DNA from: Bacillota bacterium
Lineage (GTDB): Bacteria; Bacillota; Bacilli; Bacillales_A; Planococcaceae
Direction of reading: 5' to 3'
Length of the DNA stretch: 64,000 bases
NCBI GenBank assembly: GCA_018816185.1
Contig: JAHIWI010000008.1
Span: 1-64,000, forward strand
In this document: positions 44,312 through 53,704 of the stretch, piece by piece
How the letters are laid out: each line of letters opens with the position of its first letter
Numbering within the stretch: position 1 is the first letter of the stretch
The notes under the pieces: generated by a model
Databases searched by the model: none
Told to the model about the DNA's origin: nothing
What the model saw: the letters and a program-made list of their open reading frames with translations, nothing else
Made by a program: the position numbers and the translations under genes

Positions 44312-44767
44312 ATGTATTTAGATCATGTGAAAATTGAAGAATTAAATGCGGAAAACTGGTACGACTGTTGCAGATTAGAAGTTGAACCGAGTCAATCAAA
44401 ATACATAGAGTCAAATGCTGTATCAATTGCTCAGTCAAAGTTTGAACCAACATTAATACCATATGCCATATATTTTGAAGAAAAAGTAGTCGGTTTTTTA
44501 ATGTACAACTCAGTTCAAGAGGAGCTTGAAGGGCATTGGATCTATCGAATAATGGTCGATAAAGACTATCAAGGCAAGGGTATAGGGAAAGCTGCAACGA
44601 AGTTAATGATATCTGAGATGGCTAAACAGCCTAACATTAAAAAATTAGTAGTCGGATATCATCCAGAGAACAAGGGAGCACATAACCTTTACGCAAGTCT
44701 AGGTTTTATCGATTATGGAGATCGTTTCGGTAAGGAAATGGCTGTAGTAAAAAATGTGAATGAATAA
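44312..44767 (+). CDS. GNAT acetyltransferase, spermidine acetyltransferase-like
   Basis: A 151-residue GNAT protein: acetyl-CoA loop VDKDYQGKGIGKAATKLM, then VGYHPENKGAHNLYASLGF. LDHVKIEELNAENWYDCCRLEV at the start resembles the diamine/spermidine N-acetyltransferase (PaiA/BltD) group. In B. subtilis bltD is next to the MFS exporter blt; here a GNAT gene also follows an MFS gene, so polyamine handling is a reasonable inference. Confidence 0.82.
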   Translation: MYLDHVKIEELNAENWYDCCRLEVEPSQSKYIESNAVSIAQSKFEPTLIPYAIYFEEKVVGFLMYNSVQEELEGHWIYRIMVDKDYQGKGIGKAATKLMISEMAKQPNIKKLVVGYHPENKGAHNLYASLGFIDYGDRFGKEMAVVKNVNE

Positions 44768-44793
44768 AAACCTTTAATTTAAAAATAAACAAC

Positions 44794-44833
44794 AAAAAGG
44801 CTGTTAGATCCCACGGGATTTAACAGCCTTTAT
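44794..44833. terminator. Bidirectional terminator between GNAT and cysK
   Basis: AAAAAGGCTGTTA and TAACAGCCTTTATT pair over 11 bp, and the loop GATCCCACGGGATT adds an inner stem (ATCCC/GGGAT). It serves both convergent genes. Confidence 0.88.
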
Positions 44834-44840
44834 TAGTTGC

Positions 44841-45761
44841 TCAATCAAACAAATTCATGCTCAAGTAGCGTTCGCCAGTGTCAGGGGCAATACATAATAC
44901 CTTTTTCCCTTTGCCAAATCTCTTGGCAATCTCGATAGCCGCAAATACAGCTGCGCCTGCAGAAGGACCGACAAAAACGCCTTCTTCGCGAGCCAGTTTT
45001 TTAAAGATTTCCACTGCCTCATCATCTTCTATTTGCATGATTTCATCGTAAACTTTTGTATTTAAGATATCTGGAATAAAACCTGGACTAGTACCAACGA
45101 GTTTATGTTTACCAGGTTTTCCTCCGGATAATACAGGAGACCCTTTTGGTTCAACCACGGCAATATACAAATTCGGAAGCTTTTCTTTTAATGTTTCTCC
45201 CGTTCCTGTAATCGTTCCACCTGTTCCAGCTGTAGCAACGAATGCATCCAATTCGCCATTCATTTGCTCCAAAATCTCAAGTGCTGTTGTCGTACGGTGG
45301 ATATCAGGATTCGCAGTGTTTTCAAATTGTTGGGGTATAAAACTATTTGGGATTTCTTCTTTCAGTTCAAGCGCTTTTTTAATAGCGCCAGGCATTTTTT
45401 CCTCATTCGGGGTTAGCACGACTTCAGCGCCAAATGCTTTCAAGAGATTAATGCGTTCCTGAGTTGCATTGTCTGGAAGTACAAGAATGGCACGATAACC
45501 TCTTGCGGCGGCTACCATTGCAAGACCGATGCCTGTATTGCCACTCGTAGGCTCGATAATCGTATCGCCAGGTTGAATTAACCCCTGTTCTTCCGCCATT
45601 TTAATCATATTATTGGCTGCACGATCTTTTACACTCTTCGTTGGATTAAACATTTCTAACTTCACATAAACGTCCGCCGCATTCTCTGGCACAATCTTAT
45701 TCAATCTGACGACAGGCGTATTGCCAATCAAATCAGTTATATTGTTAACTGGTTTCATCAT
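44841..45761 (-). CDS. cysK: Cysteine synthase (O-acetylserine sulfhydrylase)
   Basis: PLP enzyme that makes cysteine from O-acetylserine and sulfide. PLP lysine in NPTKSVKDRAANN, substrate loop EPTSGNTGIGLA, phosphate loop GTGGTITGTGE, and GVFVGPSAGAAV near the end. It has 306 residues. Two adjacent ATGs can serve as start after GAAAGG. Single gene; no S-box riboswitch is visible upstream (45762-45971). Confidence 0.96.
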   Translation of the reverse strand: MMKPVNNITDLIGNTPVVRLNKIVPENAADVYVKLEMFNPTKSVKDRAANNMIKMAEEQGLIQPGDTIIEPTSGNTGIGLAMVAAARGYRAILVLPDNATQERINLLKAFGAEVVLTPNEEKMPGAIKKALELKEEIPNSFIPQQFENTANPDIHRTTTALEILEQMNGELDAFVATAGTGGTITGTGETLKEKLPNLYIAVVEPKGSPVLSGGKPGKHKLVGTSPGFIPDILNTKVYDEIMQIEDDEAVEIFKKLAREEGVFVGPSAGAAVFAAIEIAKRFGKGKKVLCIAPDTGERYLSMNLFD

Positions 45762-45971
45762 GTAACAACCTTTCTTGTTCCTTATTGGTACTTTCTATTG
45801 TAGCAAAAACCGTTGGAATTGTATCTTCAGCGGAACTTCTGTACTGTTACAGCCTTTATTCTTTATTACCCAAAGGAAGGTTTGAACGAAGAGGTATATT
45901 TGAATTGGATTAGTGAAACTATGTTACCATTAATATACAAATCATTGGGGTAGAGAAAGGATGTTTTTTGA

Positions 45972-47987
45972 ATGAGAAGAGGCATATGGGCTTTGGTGGT
46001 ACTGCTGTTCCTAGTTCTCCTTTCGGGTTGTCAAGAAAAGGTGACACCAGAGGAGCGGTTAGCGGAATATGTGAAGCATTGGAATAAAGCGGAGTTCGCA
46101 GAAATGTATAGTAACTACTTAAATAAAGAAACGAAGAACACATTCAATACAGAAGATTTTGTGGACCGTCAAGAAAAGTTATATGGCGACCTAGGGATAA
46201 AAGATGTGGAAGTTTCCTATAAAAAGACTTCTAAAGATAAAGAATGGGATGTTGAAAAACCTGCAACGTTTCCGATCCAAGTGAAAATGGAGACAATAGC
46301 TGGACCAGTTGAATTTGAACATAAAATAACGTTAGTCAACGAAACACGTGAAGATTCAGAGAACTGGTATGTGGAGTGGAATCCTTCCTTCATTTTTCCG
46401 GAACTTGCTAAAGGAGATGCCATTCGTATTCAAACATCAAAATCGTTACGAGGCGAGATTTTAGATCGAAACGGTTTGCCAATTGCAATTAATGGGACTG
46501 GCTATGAGATTGGCATTGTTCCTGAGAAACTTACAGACGAGAACAATAAGGTGAAGTTAGCTGATTTACTAGGAATCTCAACTGAGACAATAGATAAACA
46601 GCTGAATCAAGGCTGGGTCAAACCGAACTTATTTGTACCAGTTGGTTATGTAGCAAAAAGTAACACAGAGTTATTAGACCAAATCGCTCAATTAGCTGGG
46701 GTTACACGGATGGACACAGCCATGCGTGAATATCCTTATGGCGAAGCTCTGTCCCATTTGTCAGGATATATTGGCGATATTACGGGTGAACAACTAGAAA
46801 AATGGGCAAAAGAGGGTTATACAGAAAGTGATACTGTAGGCAGACAAGGCCTAGAGTTGTTACTTGAAAAGCGTTTAAGAGGAACGGATGGAACCCGCAT
46901 TTATATTGATAAGGCGGTTGAGGGGATTGAACCAATAACCATTGCAGATAAACCAGCTGTACACGGAGAAACCGTTAGATTGACGATTGACGCCGAGTTG
47001 CAGAAGTTAACGTATGATTCGATGAAAGGGGAAGCAGGAACTAGTGCTGCTGTGAATCCTGAAACGGGAGAAACACTTGCTTTAGTTAGCTCTCCAGGAT
47101 TTAATCCAACTGAATTTATGTTAGGGATGAGTGGGGATAAGCTAAAAGAATTAAGTGAAAATCCGTTAAATCCTTTATTTAATCGCTTTAAGACTTCGTA
47201 TGCGCCAGGTTCGGCAATAAAACCTGTAACTGCTGCGATCGGTTTGGCAGCCGGAACTCTTAATCCGGCTGAAGGCCGAACGATTAACGGAGAAACGTGG
47301 CAAAAGGATGCATCTTGGGGTGACTATCGTGTAACTCGTGTTCATCCTGAAGCGCCAAACCCGATTGATTTGAATAAAGCCATGGTCTATTCAGATAATA
47401 TTTATTTCGCACAAGAAGCTTTAGACATGGGGAGAGAACAACTTGTTGAAGGTTTAACAGGCTATGGCTTTGGTGAAGAGATTCCATTTGCCTATGGCAT
47501 GAAGACTTCGCAAATATCTAATGAAGGAACGATTAGTTCCGAAGGTCAGCTAGCTGATACTTCATTTGGACAAGGACAAATGTTGACGAATATTCTTCAT
47601 CTCGCTTCGATGTATGAAGTTTTCCTAAACGATGGGACCATGTACAAACCTACATTATTTTTGGATGAAGAAAAAGCACAAGTATGGAAGGAAGGTTTGG
47701 TTAATGCCGAACAAGCAACCACACTCCGCACGAGTATGCGAAACGTGGTTGTAGATGGTTTCGCACAAGCGGCAAATCTTCCGAACGTTCCTCTTGCAGG
47801 TAAAACGGGTACAGCCGAACTGAAAGCTGCTGGAGAAGAAGGTGGAAAGCAAAATGGTTTTTTTGTTACCTATAACTCAGAAGACCCGCAGTTTATATTG
47901 GCGATGATGATTGAAAGTGTAGAAGATAATGACGGCAGTGCATATGTCGCAGAACGAGTTTCGAATATTTTTAAATATGATTATTAA
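45972..47987 (+). CDS. Class B penicillin-binding protein with MecA N-terminal domain (PBP3-like)
   Basis: Transpeptidase of the PBP2a/PbpC group, 671 residues. A lipoprotein-like or signal-anchor start (LVVLLFLVLLSGCQ) is followed by an NTF2-like MecA_N domain (about 25-145), the dimerisation domain (SLRGEILDRNG near 160), then the transpeptidase with SxxK in APGSAIKPVT, SxN in VYSDN and KTG in AGKTGTAE. All catalytic motifs are intact. It resembles B. subtilis PBP3 (PbpC) and the low-affinity Staphylococcus PBP2a, so reduced beta-lactam affinity is possible but not shown. Confidence 0.92.
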   Translation: MRRGIWALVVLLFLVLLSGCQEKVTPEERLAEYVKHWNKAEFAEMYSNYLNKETKNTFNTEDFVDRQEKLYGDLGIKDVEVSYKKTSKDKEWDVEKPATFPIQVKMETIAGPVEFEHKITLVNETREDSENWYVEWNPSFIFPELAKGDAIRIQTSKSLRGEILDRNGLPIAINGTGYEIGIVPEKLTDENNKVKLADLLGISTETIDKQLNQGWVKPNLFVPVGYVAKSNTELLDQIAQLAGVTRMDTAMREYPYGEALSHLSGYIGDITGEQLEKWAKEGYTESDTVGRQGLELLLEKRLRGTDGTRIYIDKAVEGIEPITIADKPAVHGETVRLTIDAELQKLTYDSMKGEAGTSAAVNPETGETLALVSSPGFNPTEFMLGMSGDKLKELSENPLNPLFNRFKTSYAPGSAIKPVTAAIGLAAGTLNPAEGRTINGETWQKDASWGDYRVTRVHPEAPNPIDLNKAMVYSDNIYFAQEALDMGREQLVEGLTGYGFGEEIPFAYGMKTSQISNEGTISSEGQLADTSFGQGQMLTNILHLASMYEVFLNDGTMYKPTLFLDEEKAQVWKEGLVNAEQATTLRTSMRNVVVDGFAQAANLPNVPLAGKTGTAELKAAGEEGGKQNGFFVTYNSEDPQFILAMMIESVEDNDGSAYVAERVSNIFKYDY

Positions 47988-48004
47988 AAATAACAGTTGA
48001 AGTG

Positions 48005-48046
48005 AAAACCATCCATGCAATTGGCTATCGCATGGATGGTTTTTTA
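48005..48046. terminator. Terminator after the PBP gene
   Basis: AAAACCATCCATGC and GCATGGATGGTTTT form a perfect 14-bp stem followed by TT and ACG; the T-run is six long including the stem end. Confidence 0.9.
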
Positions 48047-48068
48047 CGTTTTTGTGAGAATTGTTCAT

Positions 48069-48434
48069 TCAACGGAAACGTTTATGAAGATAGTTCGAAT
48101 AGATGAGGCACCCTCCATAGCCCGCCAAGTATGCGAGTAACAAGATGAAAAACCCATTAACGGTAATGGTCATGTTCCCGATGTATATCTGACTAAGAAT
48201 GATGTAAAGAGTAGCGCATATACCTCCGATATGAGGCGAGTGTTTCATATAGAAATGCATAGCTATGATCCCACCTACAAGTGCAATAATAAAAAAGTTG
48301 ATTTTAATAAGTAGTGCCCAGGATATCGAGTGATTTACGGAGTTTTCAATAAAAAGTAATAAGTGTTGTGTTAAATATTGAAAGACTAAGGAAAGGAAAA
48401 GGACAGGAAACCAATCATATTTTCTGTTTTTCAC
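48069..48434 (-). CDS. Hypothetical four-helix membrane protein (121 aa)
   Basis: Four membrane segments (FPVLFLSLVFQYLTQHLLLF, LLIKINFFIIALVGGIIAM, GGICATLYIILSQIYIG, FFILLLAYLAGYGGCLIYS). GGAGG before the ATG. I do not recognise the family; the GGC/AGYGG pattern in the last helix is notable only as a packing motif. It is a monocistronic gene convergent with the PBP gene. Confidence 0.6.
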   Translation of the reverse strand: MKNRKYDWFPVLFLSLVFQYLTQHLLLFIENSVNHSISWALLIKINFFIIALVGGIIAMHFYMKHSPHIGGICATLYIILSQIYIGNMTITVNGFFILLLAYLAGYGGCLIYSNYLHKRFR

Positions 48435-48514
48435 GTACTAACCTCCTTTAAACAACTATATGCATGTGGAAGGAGTAATTATTAACTCACTTAAATTAAA
48501 AGCTGATGCTCCAA

Positions 48515-48605
48515 TCCTTCACCACTAACCTGGACTGAGCTCCCGAAGGAAGCGGCTAAAGCCGTGCCTCCCGGAAAGCATCCGTAGCAATGGAAATCAG
48601 CCACT
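48515..48605. repeat. Dispersed GC-rich intergenic repeat, copy 3 (partial)
   Basis: Plus strand: GAGCTCCCGAAGGAAGCGGC, TAAAGCCGTGCC, CCGGAAAGCATCCG and GGAAATCAGCC. It corresponds to the 3' half of copies 1 and 2. The first half (CTCCTGCGGGAA) is missing. Confidence 0.6.
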
Positions 48606-48716
48606 TTATTCCTAGCTTATAACCAAAACAGTTGACTGAAAATAACATGAAAACCAGTCTCGAAAAGGAGTATACTTTATTCAAAAGAAATTCACTTGTG
48701 AAGGGGGAGTCATTTC

Positions 48717-50456
48717 ATGCTCGATTTAATGGTCATTATGTTGGAGAGAGTTGGGATGATTGTTGCAGTAGCCTTCATTTTAACGCGATTGGGATTTTTT
48801 AAAAACATGATTCATTACAATAAACTTAATCGGAAACAGGAAGTCACCGCGATTCTGTTCTTCGGTTTTTTCGGGATAATTGGTACATACTTTGGCGTCG
48901 CGTTTAATACAGTAACACACCAATTTAACAGTGTTGCAATTGAGATTGCATCAGACGAAGCGATTGCTAATTCTCGTGTTATTGGCGTCGTTGTAGCTGG
49001 CTTACTTGGAGGATACCGAGTTGGAATCGGAGCGGGTTTAATCGCTGGTATTCACAGGATGACTTTAGGCGGGTTCACAAGCATTGCATGTGGTATCTCT
49101 ACCATTGTTTCAGGACTTGTAGCAGGCGCATTTTATAAAAGAGGGAAAGATATTAAGCCAATCACCGCATTTGCAATTGGTGCTTTTGCAGAAGCAATTC
49201 AAATGAGTTTGATTCTTTTGTTAGCGACCCCCTTTGAACAAGCTCTATCTTTAGTACAAGCTATTGGAATTCCTATGATTTTAGCAAATGGAATCGGCAC
49301 AGCAATTTTTCTGTTGATTGTCTATAACGTCATTAGCAATCAAGAAAAAGATACCGCGTTGCAAGCACAAAAAACGTTGCGTATTGCCAATCAAACCCTG
49401 GGGTATTTACGAAAAGGTATGAATAATGACACCGCGCTTGCTGTGTGTACCATTTTGCAAAGAGAATTATCGCCAAGTGCTGTTGCCATGACGAGTCAAA
49501 CTGAAATATTAGCACATGTGGGACAAGCGAATGATCATCATAAAGCGAATAGCCCTATACAAACTCAAATTACGAACGAGGTACTGAAACATGGCGAGCT
49601 TGTCGTAGCGAAAAATCGTACGATTCATTGCGCAGAAGAAGAGTGCTCTCTTGGTGCAGCTGTCATAGCACCGCTCAAACAACGTGGAGAAACCATTGGA
49701 ACTCTCAAGGTTTACTATCCTTCGGAAAAAGCAATAACTGACGTCAGTGTGGAACTGATTGCTGGTTTAAGTTCATTGTTAAGCGACCAGCTAGAGATAG
49801 CGAATGCTGAAAAAGCATATCAGTTAGCGAAAGAAGCGGAAATTAAAGCCCTTCAAGCGCAAATTAGTCCTCACTTTCTGTTTAATACAATGAATATCAT
49901 TGTTTCTCTTATTCGCACAAATCCCGATAAAGCCCGTAAATTATTAACATCGCTTTCTTATTTTTTGCGTCAAAATTTAGAAGGTACTACAGCAATTAAG
50001 GTTTCGTTGGAACAAGAATTACAACATGTTAGAGCTTATCTTCAAATAGAGGAAGCACGTTTTGTGGATAAATTAACGATTTCTTCAGAAGTGGATGAAC
50101 ATGTTTTAAATGAATTGATTCCACCTCTTACGTTGCAACCCATTGTTGAAAATGCGATTAAGCATGGAATAAAAGACATGGAAAAGGACAGTGTAGTTAA
50201 CATTTCTATTCAGGATATAGGCACTGAAATTGAAATTAGAGTAAATGATAACGGATTTGGCATTCCGCCAGAAAGACTGTCGGTTTTAGGGTCAACTCAA
50301 ATCGATTCTACAATCGGAACAGGAATGGGCTTATACAATGTTAATCGCCGTTTAATTATGACATTTGGCGAACAAGCGGCATTGAAAATTCAAAGTGAGT
50401 ACAACAAAGGGACATGTGTGTCATTCCGCATTCCGAAAATGGAGGAGAATAGTTAA
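48717..50456 (+). CDS. lytS: LytS/BtsS-type sensor histidine kinase
   Basis: A 579-residue sensor kinase. The N-terminal 5TM-5TMR_LYT module (about 1-205, with GLLGGYRVGIGAGLIAGIHRM) is followed by a GAF-like domain (about 225-360), then the LytS-type His_kinase domain with the phospho-accepting His in QAQISPHFLFNTMN, and an HATPase with VENAIKHGIKD, DNGFGIPPE and GTGMGLYNV. It overlaps the response regulator gene by one base. Homologues LytS, BtsS and YpdA sense pyruvate, and the neighbouring CstA carrier suggests the same here. Confidence 0.92.
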   Translation: MLDLMVIMLERVGMIVAVAFILTRLGFFKNMIHYNKLNRKQEVTAILFFGFFGIIGTYFGVAFNTVTHQFNSVAIEIASDEAIANSRVIGVVVAGLLGGYRVGIGAGLIAGIHRMTLGGFTSIACGISTIVSGLVAGAFYKRGKDIKPITAFAIGAFAEAIQMSLILLLATPFEQALSLVQAIGIPMILANGIGTAIFLLIVYNVISNQEKDTALQAQKTLRIANQTLGYLRKGMNNDTALAVCTILQRELSPSAVAMTSQTEILAHVGQANDHHKANSPIQTQITNEVLKHGELVVAKNRTIHCAEEECSLGAAVIAPLKQRGETIGTLKVYYPSEKAITDVSVELIAGLSSLLSDQLEIANAEKAYQLAKEAEIKALQAQISPHFLFNTMNIIVSLIRTNPDKARKLLTSLSYFLRQNLEGTTAIKVSLEQELQHVRAYLQIEEARFVDKLTISSEVDEHVLNELIPPLTLQPIVENAIKHGIKDMEKDSVVNISIQDIGTEIEIRVNDNGFGIPPERLSVLGSTQIDSTIGTGMGLYNVNRRLIMTFGEQAALKIQSEYNKGTCVSFRIPKMEENS

Positions 50457-51187
50457 TGAAGACGATGATACGAACACTCGTGGTAGATGACGAACGGTAT
50501 GCGCGGGAGGAACTCGTTTTTCTTCTTAATCAATTTCCTTCTATCCAAGTAATTGGAGAAGCGGATTCTGGCGATCAAGCTGTGATGAAAACAATTCAAC
50601 TACAACCAGATTTAGTGTTTCTTGATGTAGAAATGCCCAAAATGAATGGAATGGAAGTTGCAAAGGCGTTATCTGAACTAAAGAATATGCCTTTTATTAT
50701 TTTCGCCACAGCCTATCCTCGGTTTGCAGCTGAAGCATTTCGTATTAATGCGGTGGATTATTTATTGAAGCCTTACGATGAAGATCAGTTAAAACAAGCG
50801 ATTTCGAGAGTAGAAAAGAATTTAATTCCTCAAGCGAAGGTGGATGTTGCTAGTAACTTAGGAAAGTTAGCGGTTGAAAAGGACGGAGAGATTGACTACG
50901 TTCATATTGAAGATATTTTGTACATGTATCGAGAAGAAAAGGTCACAAAAATTATTACTCAAAAGTGTGAATACGAAGTTAAGACAGCACTTAAAGAATT
51001 AGAAAGTCGGTTAACCCCATTTTCCTTCTTCCGGATTCATAAAGGGTATTTAGTGAACTTGAAATATGTGAGTCGTCTAACTCCATGGTTTAATGGAGCG
51101 TATCACTTGGAATTAACAAGTCGTGAAGAGAAATTATCCGTCAGTCGTAATTATGTCAAAGGATTAAGACAAAGATTGGAAAGGTGA
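50456..51187 (+). CDS. lytT: LytTR response regulator (LytT/BtsR type)
   Basis: Receiver domain (about 6-120) with the phospho-acceptor Asp in LVFLDVEMPKMNG, conserved Thr in FATAYPRFA and Lys in LLKPYDED, followed by a LytTR DNA-binding domain (about 145-243: DILYMYREEKVTKIITQ, FFRIHKGYLVNLKYVSRL). It has 243 residues. Its most likely target is cstA, 97 nt downstream of its stop. Confidence 0.92.
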   Translation: MKTMIRTLVVDDERYAREELVFLLNQFPSIQVIGEADSGDQAVMKTIQLQPDLVFLDVEMPKMNGMEVAKALSELKNMPFIIFATAYPRFAAEAFRINAVDYLLKPYDEDQLKQAISRVEKNLIPQAKVDVASNLGKLAVEKDGEIDYVHIEDILYMYREEKVTKIITQKCEYEVKTALKELESRLTPFSFFRIHKGYLVNLKYVSRLTPWFNGAYHLELTSREEKLSVSRNYVKGLRQRLER

Positions 51188-51285
51188 AACTTTGCATCTT
51201 ATTGGGCTAATTCCGCATGTCAATCTCGTAATCTAGCATGATAAATAAAAACGCCCTATTGATTGAAAATTTCAATTAATATAAA

Positions 51286-51299
51286 TGAAAGCGATTTCA
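51286..51299 (+). promoter_or_regulatory. Consensus cre (CcpA) site before cstA
   Basis: TGAAAGCGATTTCA fits every position of the cre consensus TGWNANCGNTNWCA. It lies 22 nt before the TTG start of cstA, just after an AT-rich TATAAA and the palindrome ATTGAAAATTTCAAT (51262-51276), so CcpA bound here would block transcription from the near promoter. Glucose repression of cstA is the prediction. Confidence 0.7.
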
Positions 51300-51320
51300 T
51301 ATCAGAGAGGGGCGTTTTCA

Positions 51321-52775
51321 TTGTATACGTTTTTATTAGGAATAGTGCTATTAGTGGTCGGTTATTTCACATACGGTAAGTTTATTGACAAGATGTTTGG
51401 TGTAAAGGAAGATCGTGCAACACCTGCTTATGTGCAGAGTGATGAAGTCGATTTTGTTCCAATGTCTACGACAAAGAACTCATTAATACAATTATTAAAT
51501 ATTGCAGGAGTAGGACCTATTTTCGGTCCCATTATGGGTGCTTTATACGGTCCTGTTGCTTTCCTTTGGATTGTGTTCGGTGCTATTTTTGCTGGTGCGG
51601 TTCATGACTATTTAACAGGTATGATATCTATCCGTAACCGAGGTGCTCATCTACCTGAATTAGCAGGTCAATACTTAGGTAAAATCATGAAACATGTAGT
51701 AAATGCGTTTGCTGTTCTTTTATTACTATTAGTGGGGACAGTTTTCGTTACAGCTCCAGCTGGCTTGCTATACAACTTAATGGATGGTTGGATGGCAATG
51801 GGTTATATCTTGGTAGCTATTTTTATCTACTACATTTTAGCGACTTTATTACCGATTGATAAAATCATCGGTCGAGTTTATCCGTTATTTGGATTGCTTT
51901 TAATCATTAGTGCGTTAGGTGTTGGTGGTGGCATGATATTTACAGGAGCTGACATTCCTGAATTGACATTGTCTAACTTGCATCCCGATAATATCCCGAT
52001 TTTCCCATTGTTGTTCTTAACGATTTCATGTGGAGCATTATCAGGTTTCCATGCGACACAAACACCAATTATTTCCCGTACGACTCAGTCTGAAAAACAA
52101 GGGCGTAAAATTTTCTACGGCATGATGATTGCAGAAGGTGTTATTGCGATGATTTGGGCTGCAGCAGGTATGGCTTTATTCAATGGTCCCGTTGGTTTGA
52201 ACGAATTATTAGCAGCTGGGGGTCCAGCAATGGTTGTTAGTGAAGCGTCGACTATGTTACTTGGAGCTGTTGGAGGAACTCTAGCAATTCTAGGTGTTAT
52301 CATTCTTCCAATCACTTCTGGAGATACTGCATTTAGAAGTGCTCGAATGATAATTGCAGACTACTTTAAATTAGCTCAAGGTAAAGTGTTAAGTCGCTTA
52401 TGGATTGCGCTTCCATTATTCGTTTTATCATTTGCTTTAACGAAAATCGACTTTACACTACTTTGGAGATATTTCTCTTGGGCAAACCAAACGACAGCAG
52501 TTATTGCGTTGTTTGTAGGTGCGATGTATTTATACATTGCGAAGAAAAACTACTGGGTCGCTCTTATTCCAGGAACATTTATGCTTTACACGACAATGAC
52601 CTATATTCTTAATGCACAAATTGGTTTTAGATTACCAATGAATGTAGCTTATATTGGAGCATCTGTTATAACAATTGCATTAGTAGCATTGTTCTTCGTA
52701 GCAGCAAATAAAGCCCGAGCTGATCAAATTCCATTAGAGGAAGATGTATCAGGATGGGGAGTTAAGACAATATAA
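51321..52775 (+). CDS. cstA: CstA-family carrier (peptide/pyruvate transporter)
   Basis: Carbon-starvation protein of the CstA family with about 15 helices and 484 residues. IAGVGPIFGPIMGALYGPVAFLW, GAVHDYLTGMISIRNRGAHLPEL and SGFHATQTPIISRT are family signatures. The TTG at 51321 (MYTFLLGIVLL) has AGAGGGG 8 nt upstream and avoids the polar extra N-terminus of the track start at 51285. In enterobacteria CstA and BtsT import peptides or pyruvate; BtsT is controlled by the LytS-type system BtsSR, matching this gene order. Confidence 0.92.
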   Translation: MYTFLLGIVLLVVGYFTYGKFIDKMFGVKEDRATPAYVQSDEVDFVPMSTTKNSLIQLLNIAGVGPIFGPIMGALYGPVAFLWIVFGAIFAGAVHDYLTGMISIRNRGAHLPELAGQYLGKIMKHVVNAFAVLLLLLVGTVFVTAPAGLLYNLMDGWMAMGYILVAIFIYYILATLLPIDKIIGRVYPLFGLLLIISALGVGGGMIFTGADIPELTLSNLHPDNIPIFPLLFLTISCGALSGFHATQTPIISRTTQSEKQGRKIFYGMMIAEGVIAMIWAAAGMALFNGPVGLNELLAAGGPAMVVSEASTMLLGAVGGTLAILGVIILPITSGDTAFRSARMIIADYFKLAQGKVLSRLWIALPLFVLSFALTKIDFTLLWRYFSWANQTTAVIALFVGAMYLYIAKKNYWVALIPGTFMLYTTMTYILNAQIGFRLPMNVAYIGASVITIALVALFFVAANKARADQIPLEEDVSGWGVKTI

Positions 52776-52797
52776 AAATGAACAATGAATAAATGAA

Positions 52798-52854
52798 GAA
52801 GAGGCTGTCCCATAAGGTCATGAAAAATGACTTTATAGGATGACCTCTTTTTTA
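52798..52854 (+). terminator. Terminator after cstA
   Basis: AGAGGCTGTCC, CATAAGGTCAT, loop GAAAA, ATGACTTTATAGG and ATGACCTCTTTTTT form one long interrupted hairpin with T-run, 23 nt after the cstA stop. Confidence 0.85.
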
Positions 52855-53015
52855 TCCAAATGAGATTTGTTTAATTTCCATGGTCTATTGAATGAAAGGG
52901 AAAATCTTTAAGAAGGGATTTGGGGTTCGGGAGTTTGAATGAGAGATATAGATGATGTATATGCAACTTGCTATTTACGCATACTTGAAGGCGTAAGGGA
53001 GCGTGTATATTCGTG

Positions 53016-53642
53016 ATGACTGATTCTGCATTCAAAGTTCATTTATCTTTGCTTTTCCTAGTAATCGCTGTATTAATTTGGTCTGTGATTAAACCAACTG
53101 AATTTCTGACGTGGGTTGCTGAATCCAGTCCTGCAATCGTTGCTTTAGTCATCTTAATCGCAACTTATCGCAAGTTTCGTTTAACGACACTTTCATATAC
53201 GATAATTGCTATCTTATCTATTTTGACATTCATAGGTGGTCATTACACCTATTCGGAAGTGCCTCTATTTAATTGGCTACAAGATACATACGATTTAAAA
53301 CGAAATCATTATGATCGATTTGGGCATTTCCTAAAAGGTTTGTCGGCAATCGTTGTAATGGAGATTTTGATAAGGAAAACGTTATTAAAAAGGGGTGCAT
53401 GGCTAAAAGGAATTACCATTAGTATCATCCTTGCTATTGCAGCACTTTATGAGATAGTGGAGTGGTTGAGTACGAAGTTGCCATATGCACAGAAAGAAAA
53501 AGAAGATTTCTTAGGGATGCAAGGAGACAGATGGGATGCTCAATGGGACATGTTCCTTGCTTTGAGTGGATCAATTTTAGCTTTAATCATTTTTTCACGT
53601 TTACTCAATAAGCAGTTGAAAAAGTTAAAACACCCCTACTAG
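53016..53642 (+). CDS. DUF2238 (YjdF-like) membrane protein
   Basis: A 208-residue protein with about six helices. GGHYTYSEVPLFNWLQDTYDLKRNHYDRFGHFLKGL and ALYEIVEWLSTKL, then FLGMQGDRWDAQWDMFLALSGS, are hallmarks of the DUF2238 family (YjdF of E. coli). Start ATG 53016 after AAGGGAG, or the GTG one codon earlier. The conserved His, Asp and Glu in membrane-near loops hint at an enzyme, but no function is known. Confidence 0.83.
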   Translation: MTDSAFKVHLSLLFLVIAVLIWSVIKPTEFLTWVAESSPAIVALVILIATYRKFRLTTLSYTIIAILSILTFIGGHYTYSEVPLFNWLQDTYDLKRNHYDRFGHFLKGLSAIVVMEILIRKTLLKRGAWLKGITISIILAIAALYEIVEWLSTKLPYAQKEKEDFLGMQGDRWDAQWDMFLALSGSILALIIFSRLLNKQLKKLKHPY

Positions 53643-53675
53643 AGACGCACAGAGCGTCGATAGAGGGGTGTTTTT
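53627..53675 (+). terminator. Terminator overlapping the DUF2238 stop codon
   Basis: AAAACACCCCTA and TAGAGGGGTGTTTTT pair around an inner hairpin (GACGC/GCGTC). The TAG stop is inside the 5' arm, so the terminator starts within the gene. Confidence 0.85.
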
Positions 53676-53704
53676 GAGTTTGACAGTAGAATGGCAAAGT
53701 AAAC

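Noticed and set aside
45762-45971. Search for an S-box or other riboswitch before cysK
   Set aside because: No conserved motif or leader terminator found between the divergent cysK and PBP genes.
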